Under the pieces are notes generated by a model. The model saw only the letters and a list, made by a program, of their open reading frames with translations. It was not told where the DNA came from and did no database searches. Position numbers and translations under genes: made by a program. A DNA stretch of 64,000 bases from Rhyacophila brunnea (Eukaryota > Arthropoda > Insecta > Trichoptera > Rhyacophilidae). This document shows, piece after piece, positions 37,051 through 48,800 of the stretch. Every line of letters begins with the position of its first letter. The first letter of the stretch is position 1. The stretch covers positions 310,001 through 374,000 of the forward strand of contig JAGYXB010000458.1 of assembly GCA_022495005.1 (NCBI GenBank), written 5' to 3'.

Positions 37051-37227
37051 CTTACTCCCGATTCTCAACTTTTATAGTCTAAGATGCATCATTCATCAAA
37101 CGACAATAGATTGATTATGCATCAAAATATTATATTCGTACAATACGAATTAATATACAAAGGCAGCACATTTTTAAATCGAAACAAAATATTATATTAT
37201 AAGGAAGGACGTTTTTATCAAACTTAT

Positions 37228-37314
37228 TGAAGATTCTAGTCATGCTAGTTTTTCCTCAAATAAATATAATATAGAATGCAACATTCCCTCTTCGCAATAA
37301 AAAAAGATCACCAT
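37228..37314 (-). pseudogene. Dead copy of the gene A first exon
   Basis: Exactly 87 nt, like gene A exon 1, starting ATG on the minus strand and aligned along its length with 35787-35873. Codon 25 (Trp in all functional copies) is TGA, and the donor has changed from GTAAGT to ATAAGT. The flanks (37200-37570 versus 35760-36130) also align, so this is a partial tandem duplication of the promoter-exon 1 region. No exons 2-4 follow it. Confidence 0.75.
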
Positions 37315-37829
37315 ATTCAAATAATTTATTAGACTTCCAAATCAATGAAAAATTTTGTAATCGTTACCAACAAATGAAAATTAATCTCATATATATGACA
37401 ATAATATAATATTTCGATTACAATTATTATTGCATCACGTGGCAGCTGAACTTTTTATTTTTCTATATTATATTATATTTACAATTATATTAACAATTTC
37501 CTGTGATTAGGTATTTATAATTTTACCTAATATTATTATAGTCAATTATGTTTACATAATTATGTAATATGTATGCAATAAAACTGAATGCATTTTTTAC
37601 TACATTAAATATAACCATTTAAATTTTCATCGAAGCATAAAGTAATTAATATTATAATAAATAAATATTAAATAACATTCATTTTAAATTATATTCATCA
37701 CTTGGAATTCACTACATACCTATAAAGTTTTCTAACGTCACGTATTTTGCTCACTTTAGCCAGAATATTTACATTTGTGTCTATGTTATAATGTTATTAC
37801 TATTGTCAATACTGTGTGGTCATCATTTA

Positions 37830-38300
37830 TGGTACCACAACCCTTGGCGGGTTTTGGCCTCGTTCAAAAATTTCCTCCATCCTGGACGATCTAGCTCCGA
37901 TACTCCATTTTTTTTCACCGAGCATTTTTAATCCCCCGTGGCACAGTCCGGTTATCTCAATTTCGGCCATCCAGGTCTTCTCTTGCCATCGAGGGCCACA
38001 TACATAGCCCGCCTGCCCGGTATATACTCCGGTCTTTTCCGGTATATTCTATTCTATGCACGTACGCCGATCTACCGCAGTCTCTGTATTTTCATATGCC
38101 ACGTGATCTTCTCGCCTCCATAAAGTGTGTATAGCTCCTCATTATACCTTGACCCCCAAATGCTATCTTCTTGGTTAGCGTCAAAGATTCTTCTCAAAAC
38201 TCTGTTCTCAGAGATATCCATACTTCTCTCATCCTGTTTACCGAATGCTCAGGATTCTGATCCATATGTTAATACCGGGCGCAGGGGAGTTTTATGTTGT
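37830..38300 (-). pseudogene. LINE polymerase C-terminus, decayed
   Basis: Minus-strand translation yields VLTYGSES, 'ENRVLRRIFDANQEDSIW', 'RYNEELYTLYGG', 'HMKIQRLRWIG' and a proline/arginine-rich tail ('GKRRPGWPKLR'). The YGxExW, RR(I/M)F, L..LY, RLRW(I/L)GH series is the C-terminal part of non-LTR polymerases. Frameshifts and stops are present. Confidence 0.75.
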
Positions 38301-38459
38301 GCTGCTATGTGGTAGGTGTAGAAAAGAAGCCATAATATAATAATATAGGAAATTGATGGTTGATAAAATTCCAAGTTAAAATAAAATTGAGTAGATGAGT
38401 AGGTGGGGACCAATAACCAAATCATACATAATTTTATGAATTATCATATTTTTTACAAG

Positions 38460-38860
38460 GAATGGATGTTAGCCACTTGTTCAGCGTCTCAGATTCATAC
38501 TCTGGGTCCAAACAGACGTTGAAAATTAAAATATTAATTGTGCCAGATACGGGATACGAACCCGGGACTTTATTAATATCGTGTGCGTCAAAAAATCTGT
38601 TAATACAGCTACAACTCTGTGGAGGTCCACATTATCTTCTTAGGATCGAATACGGCCTAAAATAAACAACGAAATGACATGTGTGTTTTTAATGAATGTA
38701 TATTTGGTTCCAGAGTATAATGGACTTAATAGTTTAAGCAAATGGCTATCATCCAATTCTTACAAAAAAAATCTGTCAATACAATCTCTACTCTGTGGAG
38801 GTCCATGTTATATTTCAAGCATCAAATATGCACGCAAAAAAACAACGAAGTTTTGAAGAT
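38460..38860 (+). repeat. SINE fragments
   Basis: Two partial copies of the SINE type seen at 48230: 'actctgtggaggtcca' occurs at about 38613 and 38791, with 'agtttaagcaaatggc' and 'aaaaaatctgtcaatac' in the second. The first includes an inverse B-box-like 'gatacgaacccggg'. They are decayed and overlapping. Confidence 0.55.
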
Positions 38861-38997
38861 TTAAAGAAGTTGGTTATTAGGACAGTCAATTATTGATACA
38901 TTGATTTAAATTACAAAAACCGATAATCAACATTAACGCAATTTGATAAGCATTTAATTTAAGAACTACTAGTTAAATGTGTCGTAATTAATTAGGA

Positions 38998-39075
38998 TGC
39001 CCGTAGCTTAATTGTTAAAACATATTCGCGCGAATCTAGTGGTCACAGGTGCAGTTCTGTCAGGCGTTGCATTTA
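38998..39075 (+). repeat. tRNA-like SINE head
   Basis: 'gcccgtagcttaattgttaa' provides an A-box-like start and 'ggtcacaggtgcagttctg' a weak B-box, followed by 'tcaggcgttgcattt'. A related piece at 60208-60255 has a better B-box (gattcgagtcc). Decayed; not a functional tRNA gene. Confidence 0.5.
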
Positions 39076-39765
39076 AAAAAAAGATTTTTTCTAGTATGTC
39101 TGAGGTGTTTTTAAATTATGTATATTCAATAATATTTTTACTTTAAATGATTTAGGTGAATGCATAAGGGAGATTGACTTCTCATACGGGTGCTGCGGCT
39201 TCGATTTCCGGTGAAGTCACAATACATTCATGTTATCTTCTCAAAGCCTAGGTATTACATTATTCTTTCACCACACTACTGTCATTGCGAATCATGACCT
39301 GTCGTAGTGTTTAAGAATATTATAATCTTTCGAGTCAAACATTAACTATTGAATATTATATGTTAGGGGCGCATGCAAATTTATTATTCTATGTTCGTAT
39401 TTTTAAATTTCATGTCTGTGTTCGTATATAGCAGTTATTTCCAACAGAAGTTCTGCAAAACATTGCATATTTTTTTTGCATTAGAGTAAAAAAGGTTTAG
39501 TATGACCTACATATTATTTTCAAAATATTTTTAAAATCTAGCTTGATTAGAGATATCGCAAGAGCTTTTGTTTTTGAGAGACAGGAAGTTTTGTAGCAAC
39601 AATGGATTTAGGTGTGAAAAGTGAGTAGGTATATTTAAAGAAAATTTGGTACTGTTCGGTTATGAGGAATACAGCGGCAAACACGCTTTTAAAATAGCCT
39701 ATATACTGGATTATTTGTTAGGTTTACCCAGTGGTCGGCAAACTCATTAGTCAAGAGAGCCAAAT

Positions 39766-39955
39766 TTTTTTTTTAGAATTATTAATAACCATGACCTTGC
39801 TTTTTCGTACAAGGTGTTTGTTAGTAATTTTGAACAATCACAAACACCCAGGCTTTGAGAAAAACACATAAATGTTTTTGTCATGACCGGGATCGAACCC
39901 AGAACTCTCGGGTGGAAGGCCAGCGCCTTACCCACTGCACCACGAGAGCCGCCTT
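39766..39955 (-). repeat. tRNA-derived SINE inside the hAT element
   Basis: Minus-strand head GGCTCTCGTGGTGCAGTGGG (A-box) and GGTTCGATCCC (B-box), a roughly 100-bp body, and an A-rich tail (poly-T at 39766). It is flanked by the 13-bp target duplication AAGAGAGCCAAAT (39753-39765 and 39956-39968). This is the cleanest SINE in the window. Confidence 0.9.
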
Positions 39956-40246
39956 AAGAGAGCCAAATATCAACAATCAACGATTGCGATTTCTTTGAAG
40001 AGCCAAATTTCTTAAACTTAAACTATATATGTAGGTACACTGATTATTAACTTAATAAACTTTAATTCAGGTTTTAAGTCTAAATTAAACTATAGGTAGG
40101 TACACTGACAAAACTTGATGTCTTACTTAATAATGATCTTATTTATTGATAAAAATTAAATTTTAAGTATGTTATTCATAAAATTAAATCAATAAACTAT
40201 ATAAAAATCTATAGAGATATAAATTACATCAATTCTCTTTAAATTA

Positions 40247-41221
40247 TTAATAATTGCCTTCCATCTCCTTGAAAAGTTTGGAGAAGTCAGGCTTGTATGC
40301 TGTTTTTAATTTTAGGCACGATTCCAGGTTTTCATCAATAAGACGACTTCTCAATTTACTCTTGATAAGGTTCATGCTTGAAAAAGATTGTTCGCATGAA
40401 TATGTAGAACCGGAAAGGGAAAGAACAGCAAACGCTAATTTTTTCAATTGATCATATTATAAGTCAGGAATACTATTCCAGGTGTTAAAAATCATCATGT
40501 CCCAGGGCTTTCAAAGTAGACGACTTGTGCAATGAACCATATTCATATTGGCAATTTGCATTTCAAAATTTCAAAGTTGCCAATGTCAGCATTAAAGGGA
40601 TAAAATAAATATTCTGTTACCGTAGCATTAAGAGATTTTTTTAACAAAGACTAACGTCGCTTTGCTGTTTCTGAATTCCTGAAACTTGTTGAGAAAAACT
40701 TCCCTCACATTTAAAATTCTTGTTTTAAAATAGCAAATGTCAATATCGTAATATTATTTTTGTAGCGATGTTTCAGCAGGCTTTAAAGTGAATTAAACAT
40801 TCTCTTTCGAAATTTTAAGCAAAAAATGATAATTTGTTTTCGACTAACATCGATAATATAATATAATAATAAGAATACAAAACTTTTTAAAGCGTTTCTT
40901 CTTGATAACCAATGTACCCTGTTATGCAGCAGAAGATATGCGTACTAAACTAACTAAAAAATTAAAATGGCAATGTTTAAGAGTTAACTTAGCAAATTTC
41001 TTTTGGAAATGTCTGCGCACAAAGCGCTTTTTGACGAATGATGCAATGTGCTTATTTTTTTCTTTCAATATAGTAACAAATCCGTTTCCTACACCGATCA
41101 AACTTTTCGTCCTATCTGTTGAAATTGACACAATTTTATTGAGTGGAATATGATGTTTTTCCATGTACTCAATTACAGCATTTGCAATATCCTCTCCACG
41201 TGTTTGACCTTTGAGTGGCAA
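40247..41221 (-). pseudogene. hAT transposase, broken (GTF2IRD2/ZBED5-like type)
   Basis: Two open pieces on the minus strand. 41221-40922 gives MPLKGQTRGEDIANAVIEYM and 'VSISTDRTKSLIGVGNGFV', the LPLKGxTRGEDI...CTDGA..M.G...GF block of this transposase group, with the usual DGA changed to DRT. 40447-40247 gives 'GSTYSCEQSFSSMNLIKSKL', the C-terminal hAT dimerisation motif (S..CE..FS.MN.IKSK.R..L....L). The sequence between them contains stops and frame changes, so no active enzyme is made. Confidence 0.85.
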
Positions 41222-41494
41222 TAATCCTAAAAGTTCTTCTTTATTACCTGTAGATGAAACAAATCATACAAATTTGTCCTGTATCATTTATGTTACAAAA
41301 CTCGTCAACTACTATTAATAAAGCTGAAACCAATTTAAGATCTTCGATTTGCTGGTTGGTTATATTTGAAGACATTTTGACGTTTTATCTTTTACTGTTG
41401 TAGTCCGTACGTGGTCATTTGTGGTAGAGCCACACTCAAGGGGCCAAAGAGCCACGTGTGACTCGCGAGCCGCGGTTTGCCGACCACTGGGTTA

Positions 41495-41535
41495 ACCTAA
41501 CCAAACTTAACCTAACCTAAACTAACCCAAACTAA
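41495..41535. repeat. TTAGG-like degenerate tract
   Basis: The plus strand reads as degenerate 'aacctaacc' units, i.e. TTAGG/TTAGGTT units on the minus strand. Insect telomeres are commonly (TTAGG)n, but this tract is short, imperfect and lies inside the MITE arm 39645-41614, so it is more likely element sequence. Confidence 0.35.
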
Positions 41536-41981
41536 AAAAAAATAATCCAGTATATCGGGTATTTTCAAAATGTGTTTTCCGCTGTTGTATTCCTCATAAC
41601 CGAACAGTACCAAAAAATCTAGTCAGTCATCATTTTCTTGACTATTGCCAGTGAACTCTGATGCTGAAAAGTAGGTTAATCATGAGTTATTTAGGAGTAG
41701 TATGTTATCAAATCAGTAAATTCAATAGGGAATATGAATAGCTCAATTTTTCAGAGGCTATTCTATGAAAATGACAAAACTTTCACCTTTTTAAAATATT
41801 TTCGATTACGTATATAAGAATCGTATTGAATGTAGCTAAATTATATAATTAATTATTTCTTTTATTCAACGAATAATTCACAAGATTTAAGAATGTACCA
41901 TTCTTATTATTGAACATACATAATTTTAGAAATCTGAGAAGATATATTATAACCAATAGAAAAAATCTTTTTTTGAAAAAA

Positions 41982-42070
41982 GTAAGCCACGGCAGGGAAT
42001 CGAACCCTGCATCTCCCAGGCTTACACCCCGCCCCATCCGCGCATAACCTCTATGCTACGCGGTGACATA
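41982..42070 (-). repeat. tRNA-like SINE head
   Basis: The minus strand reads GTCACCGCGTAGCATAGAGG (A-box-like) and GGTTCGATTCCCTGCC (B-box), then CGTGGCTTAC and a T/A-rich stretch. The ends do not form a proper acceptor stem, so I read it as a SINE rather than a tRNA gene. The 3' end is not defined. Confidence 0.6.
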
Positions 42071-42867
42071 CTAATTGGCCACTTTTAATACCCACTCATT
42101 AGCACTCTTCTAAATCAAGCAACTTTGGCAATCGATTTTTGTTTATCAAATCAAACTAGATAACAATTACTTCTATTACTAACCGCACTAACTTTTAAAA
42201 AAAAAAGATTCTTTTTTTTGGTTATAATAATATTTTTTCTCAGAAATTGTTTTTCAAAAATTTTGTGTGTTAAATTATATGAAGTTTGGGGCTACATATT
42301 ATATGAAGTGGCGGCAATTTATTTGCCTCATTTTTCTAAAGTAATAGTGTTGACTCTTTTAGATATTAATTTGCGTGATTCAGGTAGACCTTTCACGAGC
42401 TTTTATAAAATGCTTCAAACCTTCCAAACGGGTTAAAAATCACAGCAAATTCATAAAATGATGCTTTCATATCTACTTTGTTCCAAAAATGATAACTTTG
42501 TCGTTTACTCTTCTACAATAATCACATGTATTCACTATTGAGGTATTCTATATCACACAAGTAAACTCAACAGCTGATATATTAGATTTGACAGGATATT
42601 TACCGCGTGATTAACTCTTCCTTTTTTTATGCCATTAGAAACATGATTAGAGGGAATAATATTATATGGGTTTAAATAATAATATAAACTCTTAATTGTG
42701 CAATAATTGTATTATAGTATTAATTGTATTCATACATATATTTATATAAAATTATATTAATGAAACATGTTTTTAATAATCAAATAATTAGCAAAGTAAC
42801 ACACTGTGATAAACTGTATATCATTTTAAATTGACTGGTAAACTCAATATCTTAAAAATAAAATACA

Positions 42868-45800
42868 TTACGATATTATAGTTGAATTAGTGTTCTTAAC
42901 CTTTTTAAATTTTTGTAATTTACGTACAGTTTTTATGTACACCTGTACATGTAGCAACAACATTTTTGTTTTGGCAATGTAAATTTTAATATCAAATCGC
43001 CAACTTGCCAAAGGAAAAACGCTCGGAAATATGTTGTTTTCTGATTTCATGTTTCTTATGTAGAAATACCCCGGCTAGAACACATCAATTTATCATAATA
43101 GTATAAAATCAAAAAAAACACTGTTTTATAAAAGCCTAAGATGAGTATTTGTTGCATAATTTGAAAATAACAATAAAATTGTAGTTGTCATCACATTCCT
43201 GTAACCTTTCAATTAAATATTCATTTTTTACGTACAGTCAGTCAGTACTAGGGAATCCAATCCCGGGATCCCGAATCCCGGGATCCCGGGATCCCGAGAT
43301 ATTTTCGATACCTATGAATCCCGGGATTGATGAACATAATCCCGGGATTTCGGGATTGATTTTTTTATGGAAATTATAACAGAAAAAATACTTTTAATAC
43401 AAAATAACTACATTAGAAATAAACTGAGTTTGAATAAAGTTTGATGTGTAGGTTGCCGATTCATTTTATTTTTCACATAGATTATTAAAAATGAGAAAAA
43501 TTGGTAAAAAAACAATGCTTCGCACTTTTAACAAAGTAATTCCACCATGATATCATACGTTTTACAGCAGTTTCATATTTAGCTGACTAATTAGATTTAT
43601 GAAGCGGAAAGCCCATAAGTACGCCATGATTATTTGCTTTACTATTTTAAATCTCGCTGATCTATTCATTATGTCTTTACTATCAGAAATAGCAATCTCA
43701 TATTAAATTCACATTATTATTTATATTACAATATTATTTACTCCATTAAACTTGTGTATTTAAATATCTAATATAAATCTAATAATAAATGTCTTAAATA
43801 GTATAAATTATACTAGATTTATTTTTGACCGATTTTATCAATGTTATTTGTAAATATAAAAATTTAATATTAACAATGGAAAAAATCCCAATCCCGGGAC
43901 CAGTCCCGGGATCCCGGGATTGTCAAATTGTAATCCCGAAATCCCGGGATCAGAATTTTGGCTCGGAATTGGATTCCCTAGTCAGTACCTATAAAATGAT
44001 TTCGTTATGTTATGAGATAGCGGATCTGCAATTTTATAACATTACGAATTAATATGATTTCACGATAATTTCAACATATTATTTCATAGTGCGCCGGTCA
44101 ATAAATAGCGAGTCAGAATCGATTGGACATCTCACTTGATAACAAGTTTTCGTTAAAGACACATCGGTATTGTAAAAAAAAATGAAAGTATATATTATAC
44201 CTTGATGATTTCACTTAAAAATTGTTTTTTTTTTTAAATATTTATATGTAAGTATTTTATTTCGTTTAAAATTTAATTAATAAATAGATTCCACAAAAAT
44301 TTATGTTTCATTTTTCCCCTGGCTATTCTGTTTTGTCACTGTTCTGTTTTGTCATGTTCTGTTTTGTCTTGTTCTGTTTTGTCCAGTCACCTATAATACA
44401 TATCTTTTGATAATAGCCTCTGCAACGAGCCCGAAACATCGAGGAAAGAATGAAGAAGTATACGCGGTGGAAACCTAAGCATCTACTACGATAAAAAAAC
44501 AACTGCGAAACTCTCAAACATCATATTGGTTATAATGTTTGCTAATTGACCTATCAAAAATATTAACTCCAGTACGTTTATTTATTATAAAATTTGTTTT
44601 TATAAAATAATGCATATAAATATAATAATAACTCACAACTATTGGACATTCGTAGTAAATGTTGGAATATTTCACTATAGCTGGCACCAACCATGTCTGA
44701 TACCGCCCTGCATCACATGCATTCACCTCGTAGGATATTATGCTCTCTTTGTATGCATTATTACGCAATTCAAAAGCCTGACATGATACCTGAAAAAACA
44801 TCAATTATTAACCCCTCTCTGTTTCATACACAGCTAATAATATCGCGCGATACATAGTCTACTGACCATGTTCCGTTAAGTGGTTGCATTGGTACGTAGA
44901 ACTGTACAGAATCTTTCATATTACATTGGCGCAATTCCATCGAATAATCAAAATGGTTGTACAAATTTATATCGAACGATAATATTCACAGTGTATGAAA
45001 CGGGTGGGGGGGGGGTAATTATAATCATTATCTCGAGTGGCCAGCTTTTATATTAATCCATAATGTTTCTAAATATCTCGATATTTTTTAATGCGTGCAG
45101 ATTTTTTTCAATAAATCAGTATCTACTTTCAAAAAATTGCTGAGACTTAGGGGATCATTTACTAAAAAACCCCGATTCATTCTGTGAAATTGTCATACTT
45201 ACGTGAATCGAGCAATCTCAGTGGATCTAAGAAACGATTAGTTTGACTTTGGAATTTTATTATATTATATAATATTATTTTCTATTATTCCTTTTAATGT
45301 ATTTAGATAGGTATTTATTTTATTAAATAAAATATATTAAAATTTGATGTATTCAATAGTATTCAAATTAAATTAATATGAAATAAAACCAAAATGTATT
45401 GAAAAATAAACAAATTACGAGATACTGAGAATACAGAATTACGACAAAGTTTCAATAAATTAACTATTGATTACAATAAAATATAAGTATATATATTATT
45501 TTATATTTGGAACGATTAGTTTGACTTTGGAATTGTAATATATTATATAATATTATTTTCTATTACTCCTTTTAATGTAATAAATGTGTGTTTATTTTAA
45601 TAATTAAAATATATTAAAATTTGATGTATTCAATAGTATTCAACTTGGCATAAATTAAAATCAAAATGTATTGAAAAATAAACAAATTACGAGATGCTTA
45701 GAATACAGAATTACGACAAAGTTTCAAAAAACTAACCATTTATTACAATAAAATATATATCTTTTATTTAATATTTGCTAAATAAGAGTTTTTTTATAAC

Positions 45801-48800
45801 ATTTTACATTACCATAGATTCTTTACTAATATTACGAATTAGGTAGATATCGCAATTCAGGGAATACGGTTCCGTCCGATTGGACCTCGATACGTTGCAC
45901 TTGGCTGAACTGTAAAAGTCTTTGTGATAATGAGCGACAAGCCCTCGTTCAAATTGAATAGTTATCTTCTATAATAATAATAGAAAACAAATTAATTATA
46001 GATCTACCATCATAAATTGGCATTTCAGCGAGGGCGCTAGTGTGACATTGAGAATGTTGCCATAACTAACAAAAAAATGGTTGTTTATAAATTTTTATTG
46101 GTAGTAGATTTATGTACAAATATTATTAAAATAAAAAATTAACACGATCGAAATAAAAACGTGTTACATTTTTTATAACCACGAGGAATAAATGCATAGT
46201 TGGAAAAATCATAAATTGGAAAATATAAAGTAGTATTGCGTATATTTTAGTCATGGAAAAAATATAATAAAAAAAGCAAAAATAAATTAAATTAACTCTA
46301 AAGACAGTAAAATAGTATGAACATCAATTGAATTTTATATAAAATACGATAACTTACTATAAATTACACAAACAATGTAGAAATTATATAACTACCATAA
46401 TGGTTCAATTCCAGATAGACTATCATCCGATTCTGTGTCACTCTTAGGACCATTTACGGTAAAAATAAAACCAGTCGAGGTCATATTATGGAATTCAAAC
46501 TTGTAAATGTCAGTTTAATTAATATACTAAATTTCTTTATAAATCCGTTTACATACACAAATAATAAGTAAATATTAATTTATATTGCTATCCAACATTA
46601 ATATTTTGTGTATATCATAAAAACAAGAAATTACTTGCGTTGTAATATAATTGCAACTTGGTAACACTGAACACCTTTCATGGCGGCTGGCCGTTGAATT
46701 CCATTATCGATAAAAATAATCAATTATTTTTGTCTTTTTTCGTCATCGCAGAATTGCCATAGTTTTAAAACGATGTCTCTGGCATTCCCACGAACTGCTT
46801 TAGAACTACTTGCCATTATGCACTATACTTATTTCTTCTGTATTTTCAAAAATCCCAAATTCTGCACGCTGACGTTTCACAATGTAAACATTTGACTCAG
46901 TCTGGAATAAATTTGTCATAACGCCCAATCAGTAAACACTACTGCGGAGTTATTTTCGGATCGCGCTTCATCTCATTCATTTCTTCGTGGAGACATAATT
47001 TGTTGTTGAATATATTAAAATATAGCTTACTTTAAATACTTACCAAATAATTGGTGCTAAGTAGCTATCGAATAATGTCAAATATTAAAAGGTCACATTC
47101 GTTTATTAATAATCTAAAATGCTCATTATGTTTTCATATATACAAACAATAAAAATCTTGCGAGCAAGAAAATAAGCGAACCTTAATTAGCAACAAACAC
47201 TCGTTCGATTATAAAATACTATATCAAATATAAAATTATGTATTAGGTACATTCCTTATTTAAAATGGAAAAGCTTTATTTACTTGTTGATCTCTTTTTT
47301 GATAGGTATATTTTATTTATCAACACTAAATATAATGTGTTTTTGATTTTTTGAAGCCATGACACCTAGATAAACGCAAGCGCAATCCATAAATTCGAGC
47401 AAGATGTAAAATGAAATGGCGTTTGAGATAAATTTATCCTCGATAGACAATTTTAGTTTCAAATTCAACCGGCTGATGACTTACGATGGTAGGATCTCTA
47501 GGCATCTAACACAATTCTCTGCTCTAGTTATAACTTACTTTTATTCGCGATTTCATGTTTTTAAATCAATCTAGCTTGAAGATTGAATCAAAGTATAAAC
47601 AATGGTGGTAGATATGTGGGTCTTTTCTATACTCATCGAACGCTAAAGTGATAAATATTATCGAACTTAGGGTAGGTTTGTATCAAAATATTAGCACTTA
47701 TTGTACAACAAGATGGGTGCTATTAAAATATAGCACTTATTGCAACAATAAAAACCACTTTATTGTAATTGTTTATCGGTTTAGCGGTCGATGAGTATAG
47801 AATAGACCCAATGGAAAGGTAAAATTATTTTAGGTAGCAAAAACTAAACCAGTGCATCTATTTTACATAAAAGATTACATATCGGCAGCTACCTAGAGTA
47901 GTTTTTCATATGTTTGAATCTAAGTATTATAATTGTAACAATAAGTCTATAAATAGTCAAAACTTTCTATCTCGCTCTAAAATTTAGCACACCCAAGAGA
48001 GTTAATTATTGTAACTGTTACAATAAGTGATAATACTTCGATAAAAAATATGGAAAACTATCCTCGATAGCTGCCGATAACAGTCTTGTGTATATATGAA
48101 GGATGCGCTGATTGATAAACAATATGACAATGCCTATTGAATGGAAATGTAAATTACACAAAATTGTGATATACGACGGCAATTCAAAACGGTCATTTTA
48201 CTGTCAATTTAATAAAACATGAGTACACCCACGGTGGCCGCGCGGCTTAAGCGTTGGACTATAAAGCCGTGGGTCCCAGGATCGAATTCTGGGTCTGGCA
48301 AGTGCACATATTGTTTTTCAATTTGTGTGTGTCAGGGTATGGACCCAATAGGTTGAGCAAGTGGCTGACATCCATTTCTCGTAAAAAACCAAAATCTGTC
48401 AATACAAACCTCCACTTTGTGGAGGCCCATATGATCCTATCAGGATCGGACGTGGTCGAAAAAAAAAACATTTGTTAAAAAAAGTTTAAGACATTCACAA
48501 TAGTTATAAAATTGTTAGTTATAAAATTGTTAGCAAGTGCAAATACGATTACACAAAAAATTCTAACAAGCCTAGTAACCTATACTCACCGTAAAAATCG
48601 ATGTTTTGTAGATTGAAAAAGAAAACATTAAAACTATAATTATTTGATAAAAGAGATACGAAGGTTCCAATAAAACTTATGAAACAACATTAAATCGATA
48701 ATTTTGTTTCAAGAAACTACTTGAAACAATAAATAGATCTGATAGTAGAACCCTTCTTTTTAGCCATTTTTTTTCTAATTTGTCGCTAATAAAATAGTAA

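Larger units (their letters stand above)
39729..41489 (-). mobile_element. hAT DNA transposon, 1.76 kb, decayed
   Basis: Ends CAGTGGTCGGCAAAC / GTTTGCCGACCACTG, flanked by GGTTTACC (39721-39728) and GGTTAACC (41490-41497), a 7/8 match to an 8-bp target duplication. It holds minus-strand transposase pieces and a SINE inserted near its left end, and is itself inserted in the MITE 39645-41614. Confidence 0.9.
39645..41614. mobile_element. Outer MITE interrupted by a hAT element
   Basis: Ends TTTGGTACTGTTCGGTTATG and its inverse, extending inward about 75 bp ('aggaatac', 'atatactggattatt'). Without the inserted hAT (39729-41489) the element would be about 200 bp. It is non-coding. Confidence 0.8.

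Noticed and set aside
41495..41535. Interstitial telomeric TTAGG array
   Set aside because: Only a few imperfect units, confined to a MITE arm; more simply explained as element sequence.
41982..42070. Functional tRNA gene on the minus strand
   Set aside because: A- and B-box-like words are present, but the ends do not pair as an acceptor stem and the same architecture occurs in dispersed SINE copies.
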